A DNA stretch of 64,000 nt from Nectonema munidae (taxonomy: Eukaryota; Nematomorpha; Nectonematoida; Nectonematidae): positions 310,001 through 374,000 of the forward strand of contig JAUIRK010000069.1 in NCBI GenBank assembly GCA_030549495.1, written 5' to 3'. This document shows positions 25,374 to 36,446 of the stretch, piece by piece. The translations under genes and the position numbers were made by a program. Under the pieces are notes generated by a model. That model saw nothing but the letters and a program-made list of their open reading frames with translations. It was not told where the DNA came from and made no database searches. Numbering within the stretch: the stretch's first letter is position 1; every line of letters begins with the position of its first letter.

Positions 25374-26060
25374 TCATGTTTTAATTTTTATTTCAACATC
25401 TTCTGATTCATCTTCTTCTAAACATTCATCAGCTTGATTTTCGCTTGATGTATTTATATCGAAGATACACTCTTCTTTGTCAGCACATGTTTCCAACTTC
25501 TCATCAAAATTGGCATAGTCATCCCAACTTATTTTTTCAAGAAGAACAAAGCAGTTTGATGGAAGGCCAAATGAGTTTTCTGAAACGATTGTGCCTCCTT
25601 CTGTTATATCAAAACCACACTTTTTAAAGCAGTTTATAATTGTAGAAGGCTCAACTAAACTCCAGGCTTTTTTAATCCAAATAAAAACATCTAGAAGATC
25701 TATTTTCTTAACTTTTTGAGGATTATGATCAATTTCAATTTTTGAAATAACTTCTTTCAAAAACTCTTTTCTATAGAAATGCTTGAAGTTTTTTATAACA
25801 CCCATGTCCAAAGGTTGGGTGATCGATGTCGTGTTGGGAGGTATAAAAACAACTTTGATATTAGAAAGTGTGATGTTTGTATGTGAAGGTACATTATCAA
25901 CCATCAGTAAAATCAGTAGTTTTTTTTTGATATTTTGAATCTGTGTCTTTCCAACATGATAATCTTCAGCTAGCTTATAACATGGAACACCACTTTCATT
26001 TTTATCGATAACTTCGATTTTTTGCTTGATGTTAAGGTAACAGCATTTTACTTTTTTTGC
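25374..26060 (-). pseudogene. Tigger/pogo transposase remnant: helix-turn-helix joined to the end of the DDE domain
   Basis: From 26060 downward the translation gives KQKIEVIDKNESGVPCYKLA and EDYHVGKTQIQNIKK, the N-terminal Psq-type helix-turn-helix of pogo transposases. It runs at once into LLILLMVDNVPSHTN, the middle Asp motif of the DDE_1 domain, then VFIPPNTTSITQPLDMGVIK. The rest is open for 176 codons to an acidic tail ending at 25374. The CENP-B-type second DNA-binding domain and the first catalytic Asp are missing, so an internal deletion of several hundred residues is inferred. The family moves by cut-and-paste into TA. This copy cannot make an active enzyme. Confidence 0.82.
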
Positions 26061-26307
26061 CTCTAAAAAATAAACAAGATGTTTATTTTAATGTGAGATA
26101 AAAACCTAAGAGTAATTTCAAATAGAAGGTATTTATTAAAATAAAATTCCTCATTTACTCATTAATATAAATTTTTAGAGCCCTATAAATTTTGTAATAA
26201 AAAAAAGCTGTGACTAGTCAAATTAACAGCCCACGGTACCTTTACCTTTACCTAGAAAACCTTACATAAAAAAAATTTTTTAAAACAAAATATAAAAAAA
26301 TAATTAT

Positions 26308-26495
26308 ACGCTGGTTGGTTGGTTTGAGATATCAAAGCACTTTCAGCCGTAAGGCTATATGCTCGCATTATGCTTAAGATGGTTAATCACAGTTTTTGTG
26401 AATTTGTTTTTAGAGTTAGGAGCCTTGGGGATCGAACCCCTGACCTTCAACTGTTAAGCTGAGAGGTACACCCTAACAACCATTGAGGCTCTAAA
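26308..26495 (-). repeat. tRNA-derived SINE, copy B, inside the Tigger element
   Basis: On the minus strand, 26491-26420 folds like a tRNA. The acceptor arms GAGCCTC and AAGGCTC pair at six of seven positions. There is an anticodon arm TCAGC/GTTGA and a T arm with a B-box-like GGTTCGATCCC. The body (26410-26315) matches the repeat at 6893. The GGTTGGTTGG simple repeat at 26312-26321 is the tail. The head resembles a Leu-type tRNA, but with a six-base anticodon loop, so it is not a functional tRNA gene. Confidence 0.7.
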
Positions 26496-26991
26496 ATAAT
26501 TATAGTTGAAGTAATTTGAAAAATAAAGATAAAATAATTAATAAATATAAAAAAATTAAATAATAGTTTTTAAGTTTTTATTTAAAGTTAAAAATATTTT
26601 TAATAGATAAAATTTGAAAAACCACTTGTAGCCATTTTAGAACTTTGGTAAAATATAATGGTTTTTTGAAAAAGTCGTAAATAAGAGGTAAATAATACCA
26701 AAAAAAAACGTTAAATAAGGTCGCATGTCGCATAACACAGAGTCGTATAATAAAGGTAAAAAATCTATTCATAGTCTAATAAACAAACTTTTGAAAAAAT
26801 TTAGGTCTCTGTTAACAGAGAGTCGTATATTAAAGGTGTCACTGTAGACAGGTTTTACTGTAAATGTGTAAATATGAATGTAAACTTTAGTGAAGAATAT
26901 TCGAGTTATTAAATATAATTTACGAAATAAAAAGGGTATGTAACAATTTTTTTTTAAATTAAGGTTTAGAATTCTTTACATTTAATCTTAT

Positions 26992-28620
26992 TAGTGCTGC
27001 GGGGGGCGTAAAACGCGGCCCCCTTCGCTAAAAAATTAATTGTAGAAAATTTGCTGAATCATATCTCTTCAAATTTTGTGACTTTTCCTAAAATCGCTAG
27101 CTGCATCTTTTGAAACCATTTTCATGGTAGTTGAATGACCCCTTAATGTTCAAAACTGTCAATCAAAATCAAAATTTTTCAGCAAAATTTTGACATTATC
27201 TGTACTTAACCGTATAACTTAGGATCTATATTATATAATACCCTGAAAATTTATAATTATATACAGTTTGGAACGAATAACACTTTATATATTTAATTTT
27301 TTCAATAATCATGGCTACTTTTTAGAAAATGTCAATCAAAATTTTGATTGATCAAAAATATATCTAATAAAATATACCTTCAAATTTTACATAAAATATA
27401 TGTTTTTATACTAAATCGGTCATGCTGTTTTCATTTCTGGACTCATTTTTTACATTTAGGATTTGAAAATACCTATAAGTAGTAATCAAATTTGCGGTTT
27501 ACTTGTGAAAATTGTCTCCAAAAACAATCCTTCACATTTTACATAAAATATATGCATTATACTAAATCGGCCATGCTGGTTTCATTTCTGGACTCATTTT
27601 TTACGTTTAGGATCTGGAAATACCTATAAGTGTTAATCAAATTTGCGGTTTACTTTTAAAAATTATCTCCAAAAACATTCATTCAAATTTTACAATAAAA
27701 TATATGTTTTATACCAAATCAACCATGCTGTTTTCATTTCTGAACTCATTTTTCACATTTAGAGGTTTTAAAATATCAGTCAAAATTTGCGGTTTACTTC
27801 TAAAAGCTATCTGCAAAAATATTCTCTCAATTTTACATGAAATATTTGTTTTTATACCAAATCGATCATGCTGTTTTCATTTTTGAACTCATTTTTTACA
27901 TTTAGGATTTGAAAATACCTATAAGTATAAATCAAATTTGCGGTTTACTTCTGAAAATTGTCTCCAAAAATATTCTCTTGAAATATATGTTTTTATACCA
28001 AATCAATCATGCTGTTTTCATTTCTGAACTCATTTTTTACATTTAGGATGTGAAAATACCTATAAGTGTTAATCAAATTTGCTGTTTACTTCTAAAAATT
28101 GTCTACAAAAACATTCATTCAAATTTTACAATTTTTACTGCTAGTGTCAATCAAATTTGCAGTTTATGTCTGAAAACTATATCACAAAATATTCTCTCTA
28201 ATTTTACATGAAATATATGTTTTTATACCAATTTGACCATAATAATTTTTATTTCTGAAATCATTTTTTGCATTTAGAGGTTTTAAATGTCTGAAAGTGT
28301 CAATCAAAATTTCGATTTACTTCTAATGTCTACAGAAATATTTTTGAAATTTAAATAAAATATCTATTTTTATGCCAAATGGAAGATGCTGCTTTCATTA
28401 TTGGACTTAGGTTTGGCATTTATGGCTTTAAAATATCTGAAAGCTTGAATCAGATTTGCGGTTTACTTCTAAATACTGTCTTGAAAAATATTTTCAAAAA
28501 AATAAAATATCTGTTATATACCAAATCGACTATGCTTATTTTATTTTTGTACTGGATTTTGGATAATACGGTTAAAAAATATCTCGAAGTGGCAATTGAA
28601 TTAGTAATGTATGCCTAAAA
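26992..28620. repeat. ~150-bp tandem array with a TTAA/GC-rich head, copy 1
   Basis: The head reads TTAATCTTATTAGTGCTGCG, then a GGGGGGCG...CGGCCCCC hairpin, then unique-looking sequence to 27360. At least five diverged units follow; the landmark CATGCTG recurs at 27421, 27572, 27724, 27868 and 28008, at spacings of 140-152 bp. Each unit contains AAATTTGCGGTTTACTTCT. A second copy of the whole arrangement is at 36447. Open frames inside are short and not conserved between units. Confidence 0.85.
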
Positions 28621-29440
28621 ATCAGTTCTGTAAAAAAATTTCAAAAAATGGCTGCATATTAGGTATATAGTAAAAATATACTTTTTTTTTGTATATTTTG
28701 GCTTATAATACTTTCTACAATCATCTTGAGTATGAAATATTTATTAAAAAAAATAAAACGTATTATAAAATCTTTTAAAAATTTGTATGAGAGAAAAAAC
28801 CAAGTTGAAAACTAATTGAAAAGAGAACATGTGATCAAAACAAATAATTAAAAAAAAATGTATCTTTACTAAATGGAAGATCTACCATGTTCTAATGAAC
28901 TAGGAAGCGGTTTAATTATATACTTCAAAAAAGATCTTGACTGTGAAAAAGAAGTTCCTCTTTTACAAATGAAAAATATTTAAATCTATAGCTTATCATC
29001 TAGGATTACAGTTAACATTTAGCTAAGATTGGTAGGAAATCTGAAAATTTAGAATAGGTCAGATTTATCAAAAATTGCACAGATGCCAATATGTGAGAAT
29101 TTAGTCACTATCAAGATATTTTCAATTTAAATTGAATTTGTCCATCTTTTTCCTTTTGTGTCAAAGAAGTAATTTTTTAGATGAAGAACGTTGACAACTT
29201 TTTGTAATTGAACAATCAACTTCACGAATGATTCATCAGAAAAAAACCTTTGAAATGAGATTGGTTGACAAATATTCAGGCCTGAGAGGAAAAAAGTAAT
29301 TTTATCTTTATAAAAAATTTTTCGAACACACATTGAAGAATATAAATTTCTAATGAAAAAAGAGCTACCAAGAAAGGATCATCATAGAATGAATACAAAT
29401 TAAAATTTTAAAATTAAATTTTTAAAATCAAAATTAAAAT
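28621..29440. other. AT-rich DNA, no gene seen
   Basis: Neither a repeat unit nor a coding signal is clear here. A 68-codon frame at 29127-29333 (-) matches nothing I recognise. Confidence 0.4.
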
Positions 29441-30047
29441 TTTAATTTTGACATGGGCTGTCATATTTAAATTATTTTGTCAGGTTTGACTATTATTTAT
29501 AAAAAAAAAAGAATATAACCAGTAAACACAGCCTACTTGAAAATGGGTATATGTGTGTAAAATGCCATGCACGGTAAACTTCATTACCTCCCTATACTTT
29601 CTATTAAACGTAATTCTCTAATTCAAAAAACCGTGCCTGATCTTTTCTTTTTGGGATAAATCAATTTTTTGACAGTTTTGATTGATTTTTATTTAAAAAA
29701 ATGAATATCACCACTGAATTACACATGCTTAAAAATGGGTATATATGTGTAAAAAACTTTATATTATTACTTAGATAAAAAGTTTCTTTTTAAGATGAGC
29801 TGTCATATATAAATCAATGCTTTGATAACTTTAATTGATTTTTATAAAAAAAAATGAATATCACCGCTGAATTCAGCATGCTTGAAAATGGGTGTATATG
29901 TGTAAATAACATTATATAATTATTTGGATAAAATTTTTTTTTGAGATGAGCTGTCATATGTAAATCACTTTTTTGACAGGTTTGAATGATTTTCATAAAA
30001 AATGAATATTACCACTGAATTCAGCCTATTTGAAAATGGGTATACAT
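29440..30047. repeat. Second ~150-bp tandem repeat family, left part
   Basis: Units contain ATGAATATCACCACTGAATT, GAAAATGGGTATACATGTG and GATGAGCTGTCATAT. The first landmark recurs near 29701, 29853 and 30002, a period of about 150 bp. The array is interrupted by the hAT insertion at 30048 and resumes at 33661. Confidence 0.85.
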
Positions 30048-30165
30048 CAGGGGCGCACATCCTCAAAATTATTGGGGGGGGGGGCAAAATTTTTTTGTTG
30101 CAATTTTCAAAATTAGTGGTCTGGAAATACCACGGGAGACCAAATATTCAGGCAATCCTTTAAAA

Positions 30166-31124
30166 GGTCCTCAGACATTTCGCCCCATTCTTTTTATAAG
30201 ACAATTCGCCTCATTATTTTCATAAGACAGTTCGTCCCATGGACAATTCGCCCCATTATTTTCATAAAACCGTTCGTCCCATGGACAATTGGCCCCATTA
30301 TTTTCATAAGACATTTTGTCTCATGGACAATTCGCCCCATTATTTTCATAAGACATTTTGTTTCATGGACAATTCGCCTAACTATTTTCATAAAACAATT
30401 TGCCCCATTATTTTCATAAAATAATTTACCTCATAATTTTCATAAGATGATTTGCCTCATGCTCAATTTGCCCCATTATTTTTATAAGAGAATGCGCTCT
30501 ATTATTTTTATAAAACTTCCTGTCCTATTTTTATAAGGCAATATTTCGATTAAAAATTTGCTCTATTTTTATAATACAATTCTTGCCATAGACAATTTAC
30601 TCTATTTATGCAGATCAATTAGCACTATTGTTTTATAAAACCGTTTTTTCATTTTTTTAGACTCTTTTACGCTTTTTTCATAAGACTATTTTTCGTAAAA
30701 CGGTTTGGCATATGAACGTTTTGCCTAATATCACAACTCATCTCAATAAAAATAGCTATATTTTAATTTTATTTAGTTTTTTGAAAGGCAGTTATTTTAT
30801 AAATGAAACAAATATTTAAAATTTTTAAACAAAATAAAAATTAATATCTTGTAATTGTAATTATCTTTTTCTTCAATTTCATCATCAATAATTTAAAATT
30901 ATTTAAAAGTGATAAAAAAATTAACAGATAAAATAATTAATTTGAAATAATTTAATAGAGATAAAATAAACAAGAATATCAAATTTTTTAATAATTTTAC
31001 ACATATAATAAACAAAGATGGATGAAACAAATAGCCTATGAGACAATTTGTCCATGGGGCGAATTGTCTATGTGGCGAATCATCTATGGGGCGAATTGTC
31101 TATGGGGCAAAATGTCTGTCGACC
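30166..31124. mobile_element. Foldback element FB1 built of ~32-bp repeats
   Basis: Ends GGTCCTCAGACATTTCG and ATGTCTGTCGACC are inverted, and a perfect CTTTAAAA duplication flanks them (30158-30165 and 31125-31132). The left 550 bp is an array of roughly 30-35-bp units of the type GACAATTCGCCCCATTATTT followed by TCATAA. The right end carries a few units in the opposite direction, so the element can fold on itself. The middle (about 30740-31010) is AT-rich and matches FB2. Frames of about 60 codons through it are repeat read-through, not genes. Confidence 0.85.
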
Positions 31125-31309
31125 CTTTAAAATAGAGTGTATTCAGCGCATACCTAAAGTCCTAAATTTATAAGACTACTTTATATTTTTTTTTACAAAA
31201 TTTGTGAATTTAAATACTATACTTCCAGCGAAAATATTTTAATTAAGTTTGCAGAATATACACTAGTTTAAAAAAATCCAAAATTGTTAGGGGGTGGAAT
31301 AGGCTTTTC

Positions 31310-31455
31310 ATTTGTAAAATGAAGTAGTCTACCAGGCACATTACAGGAATTGATGAAAGGATATTTGATTCATAGAGAAAACAAATAACTGAAGGTTAGA
31401 TAGTTTTATGAGTGAATGTAGTCTAAAGGCAAAGAGTCTACTAGACACCCTGCGA
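31310..31455. repeat. 145-bp dispersed repeat
   Basis: This is the reverse complement of 790-935 with high identity. It begins near AATGAAGTAGTCTACCAGGC and ends near GAGTCTACTAGACAC. It is probably a small MITE, but its boundaries and target duplication are not clear. Confidence 0.55.
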
Positions 31456-31779
31456 TGTTTATATGAAAAAATGTGATTGATTCAGGGGCAAGTGTATAAA
31501 ATGAAATTATAATTGTGCAAACAAAAAATTAAGATCGTATTATTTCATTTTACTCAGCATCATTCAAAAATAGTTTAAAAGTTAAATTGATACAAGTCAC
31601 AAAAAGTAAAATAACTTTTAACATTTTGCAATGATTTGCCTTTTATAATAAATTTTAAGGAAAAAAAGTTTATCAGAAAAAGTTATAGAGCTTCAACAAA
31701 AACTAAAAAAATTTAGGGTAGAACTTAAGTTTTTGGAAACTAATTTGACGTACCCCCTACAGCATACTCTATGGGTGGC

Positions 31780-31915
31780 ATGACAGGTTGGTTGAGATGA
31801 TGGACTTAGCACGGAAGCCTCTGGATTCGATTCCTCATCGATACGAATTTGTTCATAGTTTGACATAAGCGGTACATCAGTGCCTTGTCAATAAAAATAC
31901 ACCTGCTGTACCTTA
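31780..31915 (+). repeat. tRNA-type SINE fragment
   Basis: GGTTGGTTGAGATGATGGAC followed by TCTGGATTCGATTCC looks like a tRNA-derived head with a B box. The body, with GTACATCAGTGCCTTGTCAA, recurs in reverse near 43620-43650. It lies inside the 30048-33660 hAT element. Confidence 0.5.
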
Positions 31916-32154
31916 CCTTTTACTTAAAATTGAAAAATTTGCTACATAATTAACATAAGAGAGAAAGGAAAGAAAATAAACTAATAAAGCAATTTTCACT
32001 ATTTTAAAATGGGACCGTCTGTTCTCAGAATAATTTCAAAATAATAGAAGGCATAAAGATTTAGAGTTTATTTGATATTTTCAAATTTTTATAAACAGCA
32101 AAAGCCAACATTTAAGTAGCTAGCCCTTTTAATTAAAAAATTATTTAATCTAAC

Positions 32155-32503
32155 AGTCGATAGACATTTCGCCCCAAAAACAATTTGCCCGCTAGACAAA
32201 TTGTCTGATAGGCTATTTGTTTCATCCATCTTTGCTTAATGTGTAAAATTATTAAAAAAATTTATATTCTTGTTTATTTTATCTCTATTAAATTAATCAT
32301 TTTATCTCTTAATTTTTTAGAATTGTCCATGAGACAAAATATCTTATGAAAATAACGGAGCGAATTGTCCATGAAACAAAATGTCTTATGAAAATAATGG
32401 GGCGAATTGTCCATGGGACGAACTGTCTTATGAAAATAATGGAGCGAATTGTCCATGGGACGAACTATCTTATGAAAATAATGGGGCGAAATGTCCGAGG
32501 ACC
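32155..32503. mobile_element. Foldback element FB2, opposite orientation to FB1
   Basis: The 349-bp element starts AGTCGATAGACATTTCGCCC and ends GGGGCGAAATGTCCGAGGACC. The flanks AATCTAAC (32147-32154) and AAACTAAC (32504-32511) are an 8-bp duplication with one mismatch. The AT-rich core is the reverse complement of the FB1 core. The right side has four units of the same GACAATTCGCCCC-type repeat, reversed. Confidence 0.83.
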
Positions 32504-32955
32504 AAACTAACATAAATCAAAGTATACGAGAAAAGAAAACCATTCCGTATAGATCAGGTACATTTTTAACAACTGAAACGTTTTGTTTCGATATTATATT
32601 TTTACTATAATAATCAACAAATTTTCTTTAAAAAAGGTATTTGATTATGTACAGTGTTACTTATAAAATTTAACAATCAAACATTATAAAAGATATCTCT
32701 GCTCAAATATTAAGAAAATAGAGTATTCTTGCTTTTAACCCGAATAGCTAGTCAAAATATTCATTCCCAAATAGCTATTAAAAAATTATTGACTCGAAAA
32801 AATAAAAGTTTTCAAATGTAACAAACGTAGTGATAAAGATTAAATGACCTTTGTTGAAAAAAATTCTTAGCGCGAGTCTAACAATATTCATTGATATAAA
32901 ATTGTAACAATTGGAAACTATTTTAATTTAACTCTAAATGCAAATTAGATAGAAG

Positions 32956-33156
32956 CAGTGGTGTAACCAGAAAAAGTTAATGGGGGAGGGGGGCACAATT
33001 TAAAAACAAAAAACGTGAGCAACATTTTGTATATTTTCTTGATCCTTTCATTGGAGAAATTTTCAAAAACTGATATCGCATAAGTTGCATGGGGCACCAT
33101 GCGATACATAGGAGTGTGGGCATGGCCCCTCATGGCCCAGCATAGCTACGTCACTG
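32956..33156. mobile_element. hAT MITE, second copy
   Basis: This is the same 201-bp MITE as at 100-300, with the same flanks GATAGAAG (32948-32955) and GAGAGAAG (33157-33164), inside the larger hAT element. Confidence 0.8.
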
Positions 33157-33660
33157 GAGAGAAGAGAAATGAATGCTTAACAAGAAAGAGGGCTTGAATG
33201 AAAGAAGAGAGCTTGAGTGAATGATTGAGTTTTAGCAGAAAGAGCGGAAGAGAAAAATAAAGGAGACAGAAAGAGAATCACTGTGACAGAAGATGAGAAA
33301 ATCTAGTGGATCATCAACATGTGTTTGCCCAAAAATACTATAAAGAGGAGACACTGTGATAAACATTGCTGACTTATTGTGTGCATATTGAAGCAATGGA
33401 TTATTATTATCTCACGCATCGCTTGTAAAATATGTTCGATAAGAATTTCAGAGCAGCTTGGCATGTGATGTTTGATTGATTCGAAAGTCTCCATTTTTTA
33501 TACATAGATATCATGATCATCATACATGTTTTATAAACAAGCAGCAACTCTTACTTATAGAAAATTATTGGGTGGGGGGCGAAGGTCATTTTCGCCCCCC
33601 CCCCCCCCCCCCCCTGAAAACACATTGGAAAACACCTCGCCCTCCGGATGTGCGCCCCTG

Positions 33661-34010
33661 GTATACATGTGTAAAAAACTTTATATAATTATTTGGATAA
33701 AAAGATTTTTTTGAGATGAGCTGTCATATGTAAATCACTTTGTTAACAGGTTTGATTTCATAAAAAATGAATATCACCACTGAATTCAGCATATTTGAAA
33801 ATGGGTATACATGTGTAAAAAACTTTATATAATTATTTAGATAAAAAGTTCCAATTTGAGATGAGCTGTCACATTTAGACCAATTTTTTGAGAGGTTTTA
33901 TTGATTTTCATAAAAAATGAATATCACCACTGAATTCAGCATATTTGAAAATGGGTATACATGTGTAAAAAACTTTATATAATTATTTAAATAAAAATAA
34001 TTGCTTTCGC
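33661..34010. repeat. Second ~150-bp tandem repeat family, right part
   Basis: This continues the array interrupted at 30047. The landmark ATGAATATCACCACTGAATT occurs at 33767 and 33917, again about 150 bp apart. Confidence 0.85.
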
Positions 34011-36446
34011 CCTTTACAACTATGAAAAACTGGATTTGAAAAATAAAGATAATTTAATTAAAAAAAAATAATTGATAAAACTTTTCAATTTTGATTTTTC
34101 AAATACTTAAAAAAATTTTTAAAAAAAATATGTCATCTTAAAATTAAAATTAAAAAATTTGACTTTTAAAAAGTTTTTGAAGCATAAAAAATTATTCAAG
34201 GAGACTCATTGGATTAAATTGTAGAATATATTTTTACAACTATATTTTTATTTTATTTAAAAGCTTGCATTAACTAATAATATAATTGAAAAAGTATATT
34301 AGAAGATTTAAAATTGTTTATTTTTTAGATATTTATATATTTCTAATAAGTATACTAATATAGATTTATGTTATCTCTGTACGAACAATATAATATTTAG
34401 ATAAAATCACCAATAGCATTGAAATTACTATTATGATTAACTTTCAATTTAAAACTTATATGGATTGCACATCAAACAACCAAAAAAGTAAACTTTTAAT
34501 TGTATTGTTAATTTCGATATATATATATATCAGGTAACGTAGACAAAAATTTATATTTGGAAAAACCAAATAGGGCACTAATATATATGCTTACCTACTA
34601 GCTTATTCTTAAATTATAGTATCAAATACTGCTCAAAACAACTATTTTCTTTGTGTTTATGATTTTTTTATATATTGATTTCATTTGCTTTATATTATTT
34701 GTATAGGCATACTGTAAAAAAATTAATTCATTATTTTATTTTAATTTTTAAATTTCAATTTTTTGATGGTGGTCTTAAGAGCCCCATAGTTGCCTACGTG
34801 GTGTACATCTATGTTTAATTTTATTCAATATTTCTTACATATATAAATGTTGTGATTAAATTATAACTTTGAAGAACCTATTAATCAGTATGCCAACAAG
34901 ACTTCACTTAAAAGTGAAGTTCTTACTAGCTTATTCCCACTTTATATTTTGCATGAATAGAAAATTGGTTTTTATCCTTTTTTGTTTAAAAATAAATTCT
35001 TTTTCTCCTACTTAATAACTTTAAATTAAATATTTGAAAATAAACTATAACGGGTCATACAATAATGAAATTAGATAAGTTTTTTATGTTATTTTTAAAT
35101 ATTTTTATATTATAATACTCAAACGTTCGTCAGTGTGACAACTTTGTTTTCATTGTTTGATTGGAAATATATTTTTGAGAATGCAATAAATTTTTTTGTT
35201 TACTTCATGTTCCTAGAACAAGTTTGAATATAAGCTCTTCATCAAACATTTTAAAATTATTTAATTATATATATTTTTTAAATGATTTTAATTATTTATT
35301 TTACGAAGAGCATTTTTTAAATTAAAATCTTCAATTTTAGATTTTATATATTTTCAGTATTAGTAAATTGTATTGCTGAACCAGCTTTATTGAAGAACTT
35401 TATTGAAAGAGAGAAATAGAGTCGACCTCAATCTTTAAGGGATTCTTTGGCTTATTGGGTAACCTATTAGCTGATTGAATGCTTTGGGAGGTGGTAAAGA
35501 TCTCGGAAAGGTTTCACCTCTTGGTTGTTTTCTATGAAGAAGTGGTTGGGTTTTGGTTGTTGTGGTATGTTATTAGTTTATATATACATGTGTGTATGAG
35601 ATACGGTTAATTATATCGTGAGGTTGTAATTATAGAAAAGTAAAACTAAAAGTATTGTGAAGCAGGTTAAATGTTTCGTGAGGTTACAATTGTATGAAAG
35701 TTAGAATGATGCAAATCATAGGAGGTCGCAATAAGTTTTGATGAAAGGCGATACGTTTAACATTGAAAATTATTTAAATGTTACATATAAATAAAACTAA
35801 TCGTAAATGTAGTAAAATTTTACACAATTTTATGTGTATAATATTGAAACTTTAGATCAAAATCCAGCGGGTAGTGAATTTTTAAGTCGGGCCGTAGATT
35901 CGGGGAGAACGAGCGGATTGGGGAACAATCATCTCAGTGATCAAATATAAAAGAATTTCATGAAACAAAAAGATGAATTAAATTTTTTTCTTTAAACTTT
36001 TTTAAATGATTTATTATTTTTCCCAATAAAAATAAATTCTTTAACTTTTTATGGATTCAAACAACTTCGTCTACTATATACAATATTTGATTGAAAGTTG
36101 CTTACAAGTATTATTTCTCAATCAAACATTTTAGAATCATTAAATTATTAATAAAGATATTAACTACTTATTTTTTCAATTAAAACCAATTTACGCTTTT
36201 ACATATTTTCAGTGTCAGAAACTGACAAACAAAAACCTCTTATTTTTCTCAAAGTTTAAAAATTTTCACTTATTTTGACAAATTTCATTATTTTTACCAT
36301 GCGGGATCTATTTGGGACATTTATTTGCCACGAATATTAATCAAATCAGTACAAATATTTTCCTTAAATAATACAAACTTACATATCGATATAACTATTA
36401 ATTTTAAGGGCTCTATTCAATAAAATCTAATTTCAACGAATATCTT
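34011..36446. other. AT-rich DNA, no gene seen
   Basis: There are long A/T tracts and a short TATATA run near 34521. No splice-supported coding stretch or recognised element was found. Confidence 0.45.

Larger units (their letters stand above)
25061..26860 (-). mobile_element. Tigger/pogo-type transposon, internally deleted
   Basis: The ends are inverted repeats: TTGTAAAACCTGTCTACAGC at 25061-25080, and the right end, whose reverse complement reads CAGTAAAACCTGTCTACAGT, ends at 26860 and is followed by TA. GTAAAACCTGTCTACAG is the terminal motif known from Tigger elements. The 1.8-kb element carries transposase remnants on the minus strand and a SINE inserted near its 3' end. A second outward-facing copy of the motif near 25108-25123 (GTCGCTGTAGACAG) makes a hairpin at the left end. 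Confidence 0.85.
30048..33660. mobile_element. Complete non-autonomous hAT element with nested passengers
   Basis: Perfect 15-bp inverted ends, CAGGGGCGCACATCC (30048-30062) and GGATGTGCGCCCCTG (33646-33660), are flanked by an exact 8-bp duplication GTATACAT (30040-30047 and 33661-33668). That octamer is part of the tandem repeat unit it landed in, which confirms the insertion. The 3.6-kb interior encodes no transposase. It contains two foldback elements (30166, 32155), a 145-bp repeat (31310), a tRNA-type SINE (31780) and a hAT MITE (32956). The right 0.8 kb is shared with 1-783. Confidence 0.93.

Noticed and set aside
26420-26491. tRNA-like fold
   Set aside because: The anticodon loop has six bases and the acceptor stem has a mismatch. 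It sits at the head of a SINE body, so it is not a tRNA gene.
30194-30424. Repetitive 60-65-codon frames on both strands with a regular peptide repeat
   Set aside because: They are read-through of the ~32-bp foldback units and recur in the FB2 copy. No start context, splice sites or conserved reading frame supports a gene.
30180-30500. Regularly spaced short repeats that resemble a CRISPR array
   Set aside because: The spacing sequence is itself repeated, the units vary, and the DNA is plainly eukaryotic with introns. The block is part of a foldback element with its own target duplication.
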